This document shows positions 13,171-26,696 of a stretch of 64,000 bases of DNA, in pieces. The notes beneath the pieces are model-generated. The model was not told the origin of the DNA. It saw nothing but the letters and a program-made list of their open reading frames with translations, and ran no database searches. The stretch spans positions 51,988-115,987 of the forward strand of contig MNCI01010412.1 in the NCBI GenBank assembly GCA_015680685.1, written 5' to 3'. How positions within the stretch are numbered: position 1 is the stretch's first letter; every line of letters starts with the position of its first letter. The stretch is from Gnetum montanum. Its lineage: Eukaryota; Streptophyta; Gnetopsida; Gnetales; Gnetaceae. The translations under genes were made by a program, and so were the position numbers.

Positions 13171-14915
13171 AGCATGCTTATTCAAAACTTTGAAAGTTTT
13201 TGAATGCATATATCAAAACTTTGATTAATTTAGAATAGTCCAATTTTTTCCTTGGATTATGTTCTCTACTAACAATTTCTCAGTTTTCTATGACATTAGG
13301 TAATGAGCTCACAATATCCACCTATTCCATTTATTTCATATGGAGTCTACATCATGGGACCATGAATGTTCTTTCATATTCAAACTAAAAAGTAACATGT
13401 GATCTTATTACTCAACAAATTGGGAAAGAACTAAACAGGAATAGAAAAGGATGTAATCTCAAGGGGATTTGCTATGTTTTTTTCTCAACTTCCATCTTGA
13501 GTTCTATGATTTTTCATTGGTATATCATTACTCCTATTTTCAACCATAAAAGAAAGAACATCTTTGTATGGTGTGGTTCCCATGGAAAAAATAATAAATA
13601 AAAAAGAAAAAAAAAGAAAAAATACTAAATACAATGAGAATTCAAAGCACACCCCTTAGACAATTTCATGGCTACAAGCACTGGTTATGAGGCTAGAAAG
13701 ACATGTTACCCATGCTTGAAGGCCCCTTATAACTAAGGCCCTACCTAATTATTTCTTCTCTTTTCTTCTTCTCTTGGAGTGATGATTATCCTTTGTGATT
13801 CTCATAGACTCTAGATGGTACAAGAGAAGGAATATATCAATGCAAGATCACTATAATTGACATGAACTTGATCTAGACTTGGAATGGACTGGTAATGAAT
13901 CTTCTTAATCATATAATTCACCAAAGATATTATGTGACCTAGATGCAAATAACCTATCCTTTTTCTCTATCTACCATTTGTCACTTCATCATATCTCACC
14001 TCACTAGCTCATACCATGGTCAATTGATAGTTCTGTTTTCTAGCCTACATAATCCTAAGATGATCCCTCATATGAGTAGGAACCTTAACTCAAAATGACC
14101 ATTTATCATCCTTGGTGCCTACAAACTCCTTACAATGAGGATATGCAAGGGCTTTTAGGCATATGCCTGCTTTAGGGAGGATCCAATCACATCTCTTTTG
14201 GTTTACCTTAGGTTAAATTCTCTACTTTTCCATTGGAATATTCTCCATAAACTCATCTCATGAACTCTAATTGCTTCCATTTGGTAAAACATACCCTCTT
14301 TATGTTTCTACTATAAGTCTACATCTTTTTTTTGCTTTCATTTGGCTCTTGTTTCATCCCCAAACTCATCCAAAATTCCTCAATTTTGCAAGTAAAAAAT
14401 AAAGTGAAGAATAGTTGCATCAATGCATCCTTGTTAATGCAAGGGAATGAGTCAACACATTTCTGTTAACACATGATAAAAATACTATATATGTGCATGC
14501 TACTTAGCTTATTTTTCACCATTTCTTCAAAGCAGTAGAGGAGTTTTTGCACTTTTTCAAAGTCAAAGAACTTTCAAGAGCTCTAAATTTCAAATTCCTT
14601 ACATGAATTCATTCTTTCTTCAATCCTCAAGCTATCATAGGTATGCTTCACATCATGGGAGCATCAAACCTACATTTTGACACAAAAAAATTTTCAAAAT
14701 TTTTCTAACTCCCATGAATAAGATAATAAAATAATATTAAATTAATGATTACAAGAGTTAATATCAATAATCAAACTCTGTTAGAATGGGAATAATATAA
14801 TAATAAAATGATATCATAAGCCTGTAATCATTAAATAAGAACTTAAAAGTCCAACAAGAAAGGTATTTGTAGGGATTAAATGTTACAATCAAGAGCTAAT
14901 CCTAGGTTATGTTTG
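13171..14915 (+). other. Element B 3' non-coding region
   Basis: About 13171-13330 has no counterpart in the other elements. It replaces roughly 0.9 kb covering the integrase C-terminus and the spacer start. From about 13335 it aligns with the spacers of A, C, D and E, including the hairpin at 13570-13654 and the purine block at 14171-14187 (TTTAGGGAGGATCCA, two transitions from the others). No ORF is supported. Confidence 0.65.
13570..13654 (+). promoter_or_regulatory. Conserved 3' hairpin, element B copy
   Basis: Arms GGTGTG with CACACC and TTCCCAT with ATGAGAA around a long A-rich loop. One C-A mismatch, as expected if a G was changed to A. Confidence 0.5.
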
Positions 14916-17273
14916 TGATCATAGGTAACACCCAAAAGAGGACCATAGGTAGGAGGGCCATTGTAGCCTAGGAAGAAGTGACCTCGATGAGGAAGGAACT
15001 AACAACAACAACAACCCCATGAACAAGCAACTGAAGCTAAATATGCTATTAGATCCCTACAAGAGGAGCCTAAGGTGGAATTCATCAAGCAATTTTTTAC
15101 TATAGAGACATGCTAATCTAGGAAAGATGAGGTTCCAATACCAAGACCAAACTTGAAGGTTACACTTGCTAAATCCTACAAACTTGAAGGCTTCAAACTA
15201 AGGAGATTTAAAGCTCTATCTTTTAGGTGCTAAAAGTTGGCTCAAAAGAGATCTGAACATAATGATAAGGGTTTTCTTTGTGGCCCATTCTCTCCAATAG
15301 TAGAGAATAGTACATAGGGAAAACCTGCCTCTTTTGGAATAATTGATAAGGATATCCTTAGAGAAAATGAAAGACATCACAATCTCTTACTTGGTTGAGG
15401 CCATTGCTGAAGCTCTTAGTCTTCCAAACACTAGAGAAAAACTAGCATGAATATTTATGTAGAGGCCAAGAAGGAGTGGGTCTAGTGATAGCCTTCTATG
15501 CTAGGGCATGTACAGCTCTAAGTAGAAAATTTCTTGTCAACCTACCCCAACTCATATTTGTTGAGATAAAGAAGAAAAATGTTTCAAGGAGAATGAGAAG
15601 GGTAGGAAGATGCTCCCCTTCCCATGCTTAATTAGAAAATTATGTAAGACAAAAGGAATATCTTGCTATTCTAATGATGTTATCTACCAAGCTCTTACCA
15701 CATTGTGGCAAAAGATGATGAAAGACAAAGTTGTTGCTAAGTTACAAGAAGAGAAGCATCTATCATCACAACCACCTATAGCACTAGAAACAATACTAGA
15801 GATTCTTGCAACTACTAAATGCCTCAGGAAACTCTAGGAGCAACAATTGGAGTACACAACAAACCTCTAGAGATGGTGGGAAATCATCCATGTACCATCC
15901 AATCATGAGCTACTTGAATGAGGTTGCACGGACCATCAGTTGGCTAGACTGTGAGCTAGCATCGCTATTCTTATCATAGAGAAACTAGACACTCATCTAA
16001 CCCAATCCTAGTACTAGATAAGTCACCATGTTCATCTTATGTTAAGCATTTCCTAAAATTTCAAGGAATGTGTTGCCTTCTCTATCATGTTGAAGGAAGG
16101 AGAAGGGGTCACGGTCCTAATCATGCCACACAAAGGCCAAGAAATAGTGGCAAATGTAATGATAGAATAAGTTTGGGAAGCTCTTAATTCTCATTTTATA
16201 TATGTATTAGACATTGTTGCCATGTCAAATATACATGCATCAATAGGAGAAGGAAGTGAATGAATGAATTCTGTCCAACACAAAGAAGTATTAAAATGAC
16301 TTATGGAAGCTAGGAAACCACTTTTGAAGATCTTTGATCTTCTAGATGATATATCATCAATCTAGTTATAGCTCCTAGAGAGAAGGGATAAATTACTAAT
16401 CGTCCATGTGTAACTTAAGGAGGCCATTGCTAGTAATTGACAATTGGCTATTGAGGTTGCAAAATTAAGAACTGGTCTCTCTAATCCAATAATTCTTAGG
16501 CTAGAGCTAATAAGAGATGAATCTTTTTAGCAGCTTCAAAAAAAGTACTAAGAGGTTAAATGATGATATTTGAGGCATCAATATTAGAGTCCATGGCCAA
16601 CAACACTGATTGTGATCTCTTAGAAGTTTGCAATGAAAGCCTGGTGATAACCTGTGATAACCAATGTCTGTGTAATGCTGAGCAAAAAAATGAATAGATG
16701 GTAAAATACACTTGTCAAAACTAGGATTAGATTTCCAAGGTAAACTTGGATATGAGAAAGTTGGCTATAGAGAATAGGAATCTCTTGATGGAGGAGATTT
16801 GGACCCTTTGACATGAATGCTACTATTGAGATTACCACCTGAAAAAATGAATCCCTGAAGTTTAAAAGAGTGAAAAATTACTATAGGGACTTGGTTGGAA
16901 TGCTTAATGAGGTCAATGAGAAAGAAATAAAAATGACCAAGGTGAAAGTGATTGAGACAATCTAGTAACTCCAATAGTAAGGCAATGTAAGGTAGTCCAT
17001 CTTCGATAAACTTAATGCATACAATTATGCAAAGATTTGCATGAAGGAGTTGCAAATCAAGAAGATGACTAAGTACATGAAGCTTTCCAACTTCTATTAT
17101 GCGAACTTGAAAATGCTAACCATAGGTAGGCCTAGAACTAAATTAGAAAAGTAGGTGGCTAGATCTTATCTTCTTTACGAGGTAGAGTTCAAGCTTCATA
17201 AGGAGACAATGCAAAAGTTGGAGGTGGCCAATGTGGAGCTTGAGGTTCTCAAACGTAAGTTCATAGCTCAATA
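14916..17273 (+). pseudogene. Element B extra 3' ORF remnant (Athila-type, coiled-coil)
   Basis: A broken ORF between the non-coding region and the 3' LTR, homologous by eye to the better-preserved ORF at 52773-55600 in element E. Shared landmarks are a Lys/Pro-rich start, AIAEALSLPNT (about 15400-15430) against AITEALNLPN in E, and LPFPCLIRKLC (15613-15645) against LSFPYLIWKLC. Position and the AI-EAL-LP motif recall the plant retroelement domain Pfam calls a putative plant transposon protein (PF20167), found in Athila 3' ORFs; a profile search has not been run. The second half is rich in Lys, Glu and Leu, like a coiled coil. Function unknown. About 490 bp of featureless spacer follow up to C. 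Confidence 0.65.
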
Positions 17274-17764
17274 ATGTATTCCTAAGAACTTAGCTAGAAG
17301 AATAAGTAACCACTAAGAGTTATAAAAGCTTGTTTATATGTTTTAACTTTTAACATAGATAATTCATAGCCTGGTTTATAAATATGAAAGAGATGTTTCT
17401 ATCATTGTTGTGCCCATGGAATATTCCAACACCAACACATCTAGTTGAACTAGCCTAGACCATTCATGATAAAGGTATTTTTAAATTTCTTCAAAGTTTC
17501 AATAGAAGTAGTAAGACAACCACAACCTCTAGTAGTGCCATGACATGATGAAGGATCCACATAGCCATAGCAGCCTCCATCTTTAGGCACTATGTGAAGA
17601 CTTCACCTTGCTTCCATCCATTCAACAAGCTCCTGCTATTTTTATCTAAGTGTTCAATTTTTAAAAAAATTGTACTAATTTTCTAATCTATACAATCTAG
17701 CACTCAAAGTTAGTTAGTCATTTAGTTAATAAAGCTTCATACTTTTCTAAATTTTGTAAGTAAT

Positions 17765-18600
17765 TGATGAACCACAATATCGGGGCTGCAATATTGCATC
17801 TGCAATATCGGGTCCGCGATATTAGAGCCTACCATGCGATGTCGGATACCTGATATTGGGACCTGCCTCCTTGCTTATAAATAAGAGGTAGGCACACTTG
17901 GTTTGGCATTAGATAGTTAGTCCCTTAGCCAAACTCTTGCCTTTTCTCCCTCCCAGAGTTAGAATTATTTCTGTGTACGTGCAGTAGGAGTCATAGTGTG
18001 AACAGATCTTTATTTGAGCATTGTGTACCTGAGCACACCTTGTGTATGGCAATAAATATAAACTTTATGATAAACCTTGCAACATCCAAAATAGATTAAT
18101 TAATGTTAATTGATGTTATTAAATTCTTTTTAGTTAATTAATGCTCTCTCTCTCACCCTACGACTCTCCTAAGTAAATACACTCAGTACGGTCACTTCGA
18201 GCATGCGTGTAACACATGGTAACCCAGTAACAATTAGCGTTTGGTAATCCCAGTAATGTTGCACTGGTTCAAGATGTGCACAATAAGTGAGAATGGATGC
18301 TGGTGTTAGGATTAGTTAGAACTTAGTTAATGAGTAGTTAAGATAAATTAGTCACTTAGTTATCTCTCTCCTTCCCTATTAGCACAAGACATAAAATATA
18401 AAAGATATAAAAATCATATGTCTCAAGCTTACTTAACCATACAATCATGACGCACAAGTAAGTTTGGGAAGACAACGATCAACCAACCCATCCTTATTCC
18501 ACAAGGGTGCATAAGTAGTTAGTCCTTGGAATTCGACTGTATTATGCATGAAACACTCATATTCGTATGGTTGAGTGTAAGGGTACCTCGCCGCTCATCA
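17765..18600 (+). repeat. Element C 5' LTR
   Basis: TGATGA...TCATCA, 836 bp. TATAAAT at 17877-17883, AATAAA at 18051-18056. U3 consists largely of ATATCG/GATATT-type dyads repeated up to the TATA box. U5 has the GGTAAYCCAGTA pair near 18218-18256. Confidence 0.93.
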
Positions 18601-18619
18601 TTTGCATCGTTGCTGAGGA
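18601..18619 (+). other. Primer binding site of element C
   Basis: TTTGCATCGTTGCTGAGGA abuts the LTR. It matches the tRNA-Asp-complementary site of Athila-type elements except at positions explicable by C-to-T decay. Confidence 0.75.
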
Positions 18620-18732
18620 CTTAGTTGTTTGTGTGCTAATTAGAACTTAGTAAGTTATTCACATTGTTGGAATGAACCCTTAGGGTTGGTTAAGAAAACG
18701 AAAATAATACATTGCACACTAAACAGATAGCT

Positions 18733-21046
18733 ATGTCTCCTTCTTCGTATGAAAGCGCCTCACTACCTAGGTCTGAAACAGGAAACAATTAGTGGTGTAA
18801 TACACATGACATTGATTTGCCAATCCCTCAACAAGTTAGAGTGGTATATATTCACCTCGATGATTATATACCAGACTTCACCTTTATCCTCCATCAAGAT
18901 GAACAACTACATTGGCAAGACTTAGAAGGTAACATAGTGTTACTTCTTGATCATTTAGTCCCAAGCATGCTTCTTCATGCTCTCACACAAATTGGCATGC
19001 CACACTTACATGCAGAATACATCGTGCAAGACCATGACTCAAGAGAAAACTGTCCTACAGAGGCACAATGTCAAAGGTACTTGCAATAGGAGAGACATCA
19101 TAAGTCTGTGAAGGGTAAGTGGTCCCAGGATGTCCCACATGTATTAAGCAAAAATGAGGGTGGTGAACCTACCTCAAGCAGTCGTCCACACAATGATGTT
19201 CCTCCCCTTGACTTTGGCTAAGGGGTTGTGTATCAGAACCTTCATTCCACTATTCATAACCTCAATTTTGATACCCATGGGAACAAAGGGTTTAAAAAAG
19301 GAACACAGACACATGATAAAGGTGGACATTCTGATCGCAATCACGATCAAGTCAATGGCCACTAAAGAGAAGGTAGTAGACACCGTCATGGTGACAATTC
19401 TCCTTCTTCTTCACATTCATCATCTCCTTCACCCTCTCCTTCAATATCCAGACATAGTCATAAAGAAAAAGACCATGGGGATAGAGGTAGGCAAAGTGGA
19501 ATTCATAAGCGAAATAGCTAGGAAAGGGGATGAGGGCACTCTAGAGAATCATAACATAGAAGAAGGGAGAGTAGGGAACAACGTAGGCATCATAGATGTC
19601 ATGGACAAGATGATCATGATAAACCTATACTCGCTACTCAAAGTATGTTAGACATAACTGAGGCTATTAGAATTCCAACAGGGCACTAGAAAGATAGTAG
19701 GATCAAGAGATTAGATATGAACGAATCCCACGATTTGAAGGGGGATATAACATTGATCCTCAGAATCACTTACAATCATTCCGTGATGCGTGTGCCTTAA
19801 AAAACATAGAAAATGAATGGAAAAAACTTAAGTTGTTCCTATAGATACTAGTTAAAGAAGCAGAAAGTTGGTACCAGTCCTTAGAACCAAAATCCATTCG
19901 TAGGTGAAGTACCATGTTAGAATCGTTCAACGATAAGTACCAAACGTACTCCTGAGTGTCCAACTTATGAAAGAAAATCCAAGGCTAGAAACAAGGAGGA
20001 CATGAACCCTTGGATGCTACCATGGGATGATACTATGCACTATTACATCGTTGTTCTAGCCATGGTTATTCGCAGAGGGATCAACTACGCCATCTTGTAG
20101 ATGGGCTTAGGCATGAAACGAGAAGAACACTTGGGACTTATGCCTAAGGAAGACTATTCGAGCTTAGGTCCCATCAAATTCAAAGAATATTGGAGTGAGT
20201 CGCTAAGGAAGAAGGTGAGCTACGAAAGAGAGAAAGTGTGGAAGAGTATGATTGAGATCCTTCCATCCGGAAGAGGGGAGTAAGATTTTGTGAGGATGAA
20301 GAAGAGTCACCACTAGAAGAGATGGTGAATAGGAAAACTTTGCCTATCCAAAAGTTGACATCAGAAGTATCGACAAAGGTAAACCAAATGTGGGATTCCC
20401 TAGACAATAGATTTCAAACTATTCTTAAAATAGTAGAGAACTTTAGAGAGCAAGGTAGTGATCATGAAAAAAGAAAAAAGAGAGAAGTTGAACATGCACA
20501 TAGCAAGGGTAAGGGAAAATTTTACATCATTGAAGAAGTTGTGGATTTGAAAATAGACAATGATAGTGGATGCAAGATATCTCAATATGACCATCCTAAG
20601 GGATGTTGCCTTGTAATCTCACATCTACAAGAGTCTAGGGTGTATGCACTCAACCCATGATGAAACAACAGGCAAACACCCTGAAGATTACCTTATCCTC
20701 AAGGTAACCCATGGTAGTTCCACCAACCCTTAACGTATTATCCCAGTGGAACTCCACCACAACCAATCAAGTAATATCAACAATGGCAACACCACAATCA
20801 TGGGGAATGCCACCACGAAGGCAAAAGTATCCTTACCGTCAACCTGACCCGTATGGATATTACATACAACAGCTAGTCTCTCCACATGATTCTACTAGTC
20901 ACGTTACTCCTCAACCTTACTACCAAGCTCGTGAGTATTATAAGACTCCTTCTCTTAGGGGTGATGTTCCACAAATATACCACCCTTCTCATCTAGCCAC
21001 ATCTCTTCCACCAATAGCTCCATTACCACCTACTCAAGCTATGTAG
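18733..21046 (+). pseudogene. Element C gag remnant
   Basis: An ATG at 18733 opens a frame that runs to about 19089 with a single TAG where Trp is likely. The capsid domain of Retrotrans_gag type is readable at about 19735-20290 (HLQSFRDAC, EAESWYQSLEPKSI, SFNDKYQTYS, then a CSSHGYSQRDQL segment). A knuckle-like CKISQYDHPKGCC follows near 20570-20610. The Pro/Tyr/Gln-rich tail (20711-21046) ends Met-TAG at 21044-21046. Several stops and frame changes make it non-functional. Confidence 0.85.
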
Positions 21047-24000
21047 GGTAAAATCCCTACCCAGCTGCAACAACATAATGCCACAAGGGCTATTAACTCT
21101 CAACGTACTGTTGGTTCCAACAACCACATGAAGAAAAGACCTTTCTTTAGAACCAATAGTCCAACCAAGCCCTTGCAATCACAAGTGGCTAATTCCTTAG
21201 ACACCTCAGTATCAATCAAAACTTCAAAGTCTCCTTCAACCCAACCACCGCACTCAACACATCGATCATGCTAACACATGCCATCATCGATTGGATCAAA
21301 GCTGGCCATCTTCCCAGGAAATTCTCTGATCTTGGGAGTCCTCTGATATATTTACAAATTACTAGAAATGAATTGTGCAAGGCTCTTTTGGATTCAAGTA
21401 CCAGTGTCAACTTGATTTCTCAAGAAATGTACAAGGCCTGGAACTTGCCTTCATTGAAAAAGAGCAACATTCATATAGAGTTGGTTGACCAGTCCATCAC
21501 TGTCCAATTGGGACTAGTGGAGGACATTATTACCACTATTTGTAGGTGGTCGTACCCAATTGACTTCTTAGTAATTCAGGTGAACAACGGTAAGGCGAAC
21601 CTCCCAACCATAATGGGAAGAGCATGGCTAAGCATAGTCAATACATGCATAGGAATCTGTGATCTTTCCCTGGAAATATCAAAGGAAAACACATTTAGAA
21701 AGATCGAGAAGAAGAAAGTTCCATGCATCACATACAGTGACATAGGGTGTAATTGCGTGTAGAGGTCATGGGTTGTGCAAATTTTAACATTACCTGCATG
21801 CAATCAGTGTGCACAAGTGATCAACATACAAATATGCTTGTATGCAGTAGCCACATGACAGGAAGGCACCCAGTGGCTAATAGCTGATCAAGAAAGCAGT
21901 TCAATCATATGCATGAAACCAACTGAGGGTTTGACTTGTGCTTATATTGATAGCATAGATGCATTAGAGCAAGTCCACTACCAACTTCCCAGTCTTAACC
22001 TCAAAAATATCAACTAGGGAAAGTTGGAAATCCTTGAGAAATTTAAGTAGGAGCCCCTCGAGCTGAAACCATTGCCCATCGGTATGGAATACATGTTCCT
22101 TGAAAATGAAAAACTAGTAATTATTAATGCTAAGCTTTCTTTGCAACAAAAAGAGAGACTACTAAAGGTGATAAATAAATGGTTGCAAGACTTTGCTTAG
22201 TCATATCCCGAACTAGCTAGAATAGATCCTAGGATATGCCAACATAGGATTTACACCGACCCCTCCATGAAGCCTCGAAGACAACGGCAGAGGCGACTGA
22301 ACCCAAAGCTAAAGCAAGTAGTTAAGGAAGAAATCGAACAAATTCTCAAGGTTGGGCTCCTTAGTTATTGTGCCTAAAAAGGGAGGCAAATGGAGAATGT
22401 GCATAGATTTCAAGCTACTGAATATGGCAACATTCAAAGATCACTTTCCATTGCCATTTGTTGACAAAGTCTTAGACACCATCGCAGGGCATCGCTAATA
22501 CAGTTTTCTGGATGGATATAATAGATATAACCAAATACAAATAGCCCTAGAAGACCAAGCCAAGACTATATTCACCAGTCCTTGGGGAACGTTTACATAC
22601 AAATAGATGTCGTTTGGCTTGTGCAATGCCCTTGCAACATTTCAACGATTAGTTCTAAGCATATTCCAATAGCAAATAGTAAATGGTGTGGATGTCTTTA
22701 TGGATGACTTCTCCACTTATGGAGAAAACTTTGATTATGCCTTGGACCAATTAGAGAAAGTGTTAAAAAGATGTGTAGAAACCAATTTGAAGCTCAACTG
22801 GTAGAAAATCCATTTGATGATCCAAGAAGGCGTAGCACTAGGGCACAAAATCTCACACATAGGGATAGAGGTAGACCCCAAGAAAATCAAAGTTATCTAA
22901 GGAATTACCCATCAACTAGAAACTATCAAAGATATTCGATCATTCCTTGGACACATTGGCTACTATAAGAGATTTATTGAGAACTTTTCAAAGGTTGCTA
23001 AACCATTGGTGGAATTAACAAAAAAGGATGTACCTTTCGAATAGACCAGGGAATGCAAATTGGCCTTCCAAACTTTAAAACAGAAGCTAGTAGAAACACC
23101 CATTCTACAAGCTCCTGACTGGTCCAAACCATTCCATATCATGATTAACGTGTTCAACTATCCCTTAGGAGCTATACTTACATAGTTAGATGAGTAGAAG
23201 CATCCTTATTATATCCACTATGCAAGTAAAAGTATCGCTAGTGCACAACCTAACTACACTACCATAGAGAAAGAATTAATGGTTGTAGTGTTTGCACTAG
23301 AAAAGTTTAGAAACTATGTATTTGGATATAAAGTATATGTACATACAAATCATAGTGCAATTTGGTTCCTCATGAATAAGCCAATGGTAAGCCCTTGTAT
23401 CATACGATGGCTTGTAATCTTACAAGAGTTTGATCTTAAAATGATTGATCGTAAAGGCACTAAGAACATAGTTGCTGATCATTTATCTCAGTTGCAATGG
23501 AACAACAAAGACGATGAGTATCCAATTTTTGATTATTTCCCTAATGAATTCCTCTTTTCTAGTGTAGTGAATACTCAATCATCCATGGAGACAAACTGGT
23601 ACAGTAGCATTCTTACCTATCTCCTTACCCAACAATTACCACAAGAGCTAAACCTTAAGAAGAAACAACAGTTTCTTCACTGAGCTAAGTACTTTATAGA
23701 GATCAATGGGCAACTTTACAAAGTGTGCCCCAATTGCTTGGTTCGATGGTGTGTTCCTGATATAGATCAATGGAAAGTTCTCCAAGATGCTCATGAGGAT
23801 CCTTGTGGGGGTCATTATGCTAGGAGATGAACAACCATCAAGATCTTTCTTGCAAGATATTATTGGCCTACATTGTTTCAGGATGTCCATCGTTTTGTCC
23901 AATCTTGTGAGCACTGTCAACATGATGGGGGAATGACTGCTAGAATGGAGGGTCCACAACAATGGATCCAACCTTTATAACCCTTTGACATTTAGGGAAT

Positions 24001-24868
24001 TGGTTTTATGGGGCCAATTACACCAATGTCCAATGGAAAAGCCTATATTATTGTTGCTATTGATAACCTAACAAAATGGACTGAAGTAGCTACCATTAAA
24101 GATTATACATCATCTACAGCTGCATGATTTGTTCAACAACAAATCATAAATAGGTTTGGTGTGCCTTGTGCACTTATTTCAGACAATGGTACACACTTCA
24201 CAGGTGCAACTTTTTAAAAATTAATGCAACGCTTAGGGGTTGAACACAAACTGACAACACCGTACCATCCCCAAGCAAATGGCCAAGTTGAAGTCACGAA
24301 TAGGGAGATTACAAAGATATCAACAAGAACTATTAGCAAGTTTAGGTGAGACTAGAGCACTAAAATAAATGATGCTCTTTGGGCATACCACTCCACATGG
24401 AGACTCCCTACAGGCTACTCTCCCTATGAGTTATTGTACGGTAAATTACCAATGCTCCCCATTCAAACTGAGCCCCGTACACTATCCACGACATGTGACC
24501 TCAACCTTAACCTTGATCTAGCATAGAAACAATGGTTGGTAACCCTTAACTTGCTAGATGAAAATCAACTAGGTGCCCTGTCATCTAATTAAGTGCACAA
24601 GACATTCAATAAACAACATCATGACCTAATAATTAGGAAAGTTAAATATCAATCGAGAGATAAGGTTCTCTACTAGAATCCCACACATGTGCCACAACGT
24701 ACTAAATTTCAAACACTATGGAAAGGACCTTATATTATTTATGCAACTTTTCCTTCAGGGGCCATGACAATCTACAAACCTGAGAGCCCAGACAAGAAGC
24801 TGTTGGTCAACGTGCAACAAACCAAACCTTTCCATGAGCTTAGGATAACCAGTACACATACTACCTTT
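21047..24868 (+). pseudogene. Element C pol remnant (protease, RT, RNase H, integrase)
   Basis: The protease is an open stretch at 21268-21762; its active site reads DSST, so the Gly is lost, while the conserved IMGRAWL follows. RT (about 22270-22830) keeps an intact FMDD at 22697-22708 but lacks about 36 nt near 22355, removing the segment that in A reads around DSEWVSP. RNase H is nearly open at 23279-23683, with YTTIEKE and HTNHSAI (Asp to Asn). In integrase the first catalytic Asp is Gly (GIGFMGP, about 24000), while SDNGTHF and QVEVTN remain. The C-terminal module runs about 24689-24868. Stops are often TAG at expected Gln or Trp codons. Confidence 0.9.
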
Positions 24869-26696
24869 ATTAGTGTACAACCTTACTCACTATTTCGGAT
24901 CTCCTCTTTCCAACTTAGTTATGGGGGAGATGGTCACCTATGCTAACCATTTTAGGCCCTTAGTTCTTTTTTTGAATTTTTGTTTTACATGTTTTTGTTT
25001 CACACATTTTTTTTTGCACAATTTTCCAACTTTTCTTATTTTTGTTTTACACAATTGTTCATATTTTTACTATTTCTTTGTTTGCTTGATTTACTTTTAT
25101 TTGTCATCCAATAAGTGCTCATTATGGTGGATTGAATTATATCATATTGATTACTAATGTTTGATTTTTACCTTTGAATTATGATGCTGATATTAAGGTA
25201 TGGTTCTTTTGGTAAAATAGGCACTGAGTCCACGTTGTCCACTCATCCATACAACTCTATGGTCTCCTTTGGCTTGGAATTGTACAGTCCCCTTTTTCTA
25301 AGTAAAATTGTTAATGAATTGATGGCTAGGTATTTTTCAAACCAAGGAAAGACTCAAAGGATGAGAAGGATGTGACTTCAAGGGGATTTGATGCATTTGT
25401 GCTGGCTATTCTCTTGGATGCTTGGATGCTTTTTCTTGGGTTTTCTGCCATTCTACCATTGATTAAATATCATGAAGCTAAATGAATAAAAATAAGCCTT
25501 TTCATGGTGTGGTTCTCATGCAAAAAAAAAAAGAAAAAAAAGAGAAAAAAAAAGAGAGAATTCAAAGCACACCCCTTAGACATAATAAAGCAATATGGGC
25601 TACAAGCACTGATTATGGAATTGGAAGGACATGTTACCCATGCTTGAAGGTTCCCTCTAACTAAGGCCCTTTCTCACTTCCTACTTCTCCATCTCGCTCT
25701 CTTTGAAATGGTGGTGACTCTTTGTGGAAGCATTATTGTTGCTTCAAGTGGATGAATTAGTCAAGTGTGTTGATGTGAGCTCACTGGATGCAGTTTGTTT
25801 GAGTCTGGATTTGGGATGAGTTCTACTTAGTCACATTAACCATAAAATACACAAGGGACTTTTACACAACCTTGTTCTTGGGATTCCATTCCATTCTCTC
25901 ATCTTCATCTTTCTTCCCATTTTCCACCTCATTACCGGTTTTATCATTAGTCCATTTCTAGGTTGATGCATTGTTTTTCTTTGGTGAATTCTTGTGGGTA
26001 AGTTTTTAACTCTTGCTTCCAAATGACATTTCTAGAACCTACAAACTCTTTGGTTTGTGGGTTTGTTAGGGCATAAAAGGCATGAGCCTACTTTGGGGAG
26101 GACCCACCGGCATTCCTTTTTGNAATTTTCCATTCTACTATTCACCTAACCCCTACACCTTGGGTAGTCACCAGTGATAAATCTCTAAACCAGTTTCTTC
26201 CATAACCACAACTCAGCCAGTACACTTCATATTGAGGTAAGGTATCAAGTACATTATGGTTTATCTATCCTTTCTCATTTGTGACTGCGTTGTGTGTGCA
26301 GATGGTGATCATACAAATAATGGACTGGGCTTGGAGGAAGCACTCATGATGGAATGGAATTGGAGCGTTTACAAAAGGAGTAAGTTTGGATGTGTGGCTA
26401 TGGATAAACAATAGAAGACGCAATCTCAGCATTGGCAGCAACATGCTTCATCTTCTTTCTCTCTCTCTTTTTCTCTCTTCAAGCTGCCAAATAAAGGCTT
26501 GGATGTCATTTATGTACAAGTGTTCACCACAATGGTCATGAACACTAATGTTGTAATATGCTTATTGATCTGTTCACTGGGCACATTGAGTCTGTCATCC
26601 CATTCCACCGTTAGTTGTTAATTAGTCAATAATCTCATACCTTCCCAATATTTTATAAGAAACTCGAGGATGAATTTTCATTCAGTTGTGGGGGTA
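24869..26696 (+). other. Element C 3' non-coding region and polypurine tract
   Basis: Carries the T-rich start, the hairpin at 25506-25574, the purine block at 26092-26108 and the polypurine tract GTTGTGGGGGTA at 26685-26696. One undetermined base at 26123 sits where A has about 180 bp more, so that N may mark a collapsed assembly gap. No ORF is supported. Confidence 0.75.
25506..25574 (+). promoter_or_regulatory. Conserved 3' hairpin, element C copy
   Basis: GGTGTG pairs with CACACC and TTCTC with GAGAA around an almost pure A/G loop. The upper stem is shorter than in the other copies. Confidence 0.5.

Noticed and set aside
19154-19651. 165-codon plus-strand frame and its antisense
   Set aside because: Out of frame with gag of element C; the basic/acidic gag linker read in a wrong frame.
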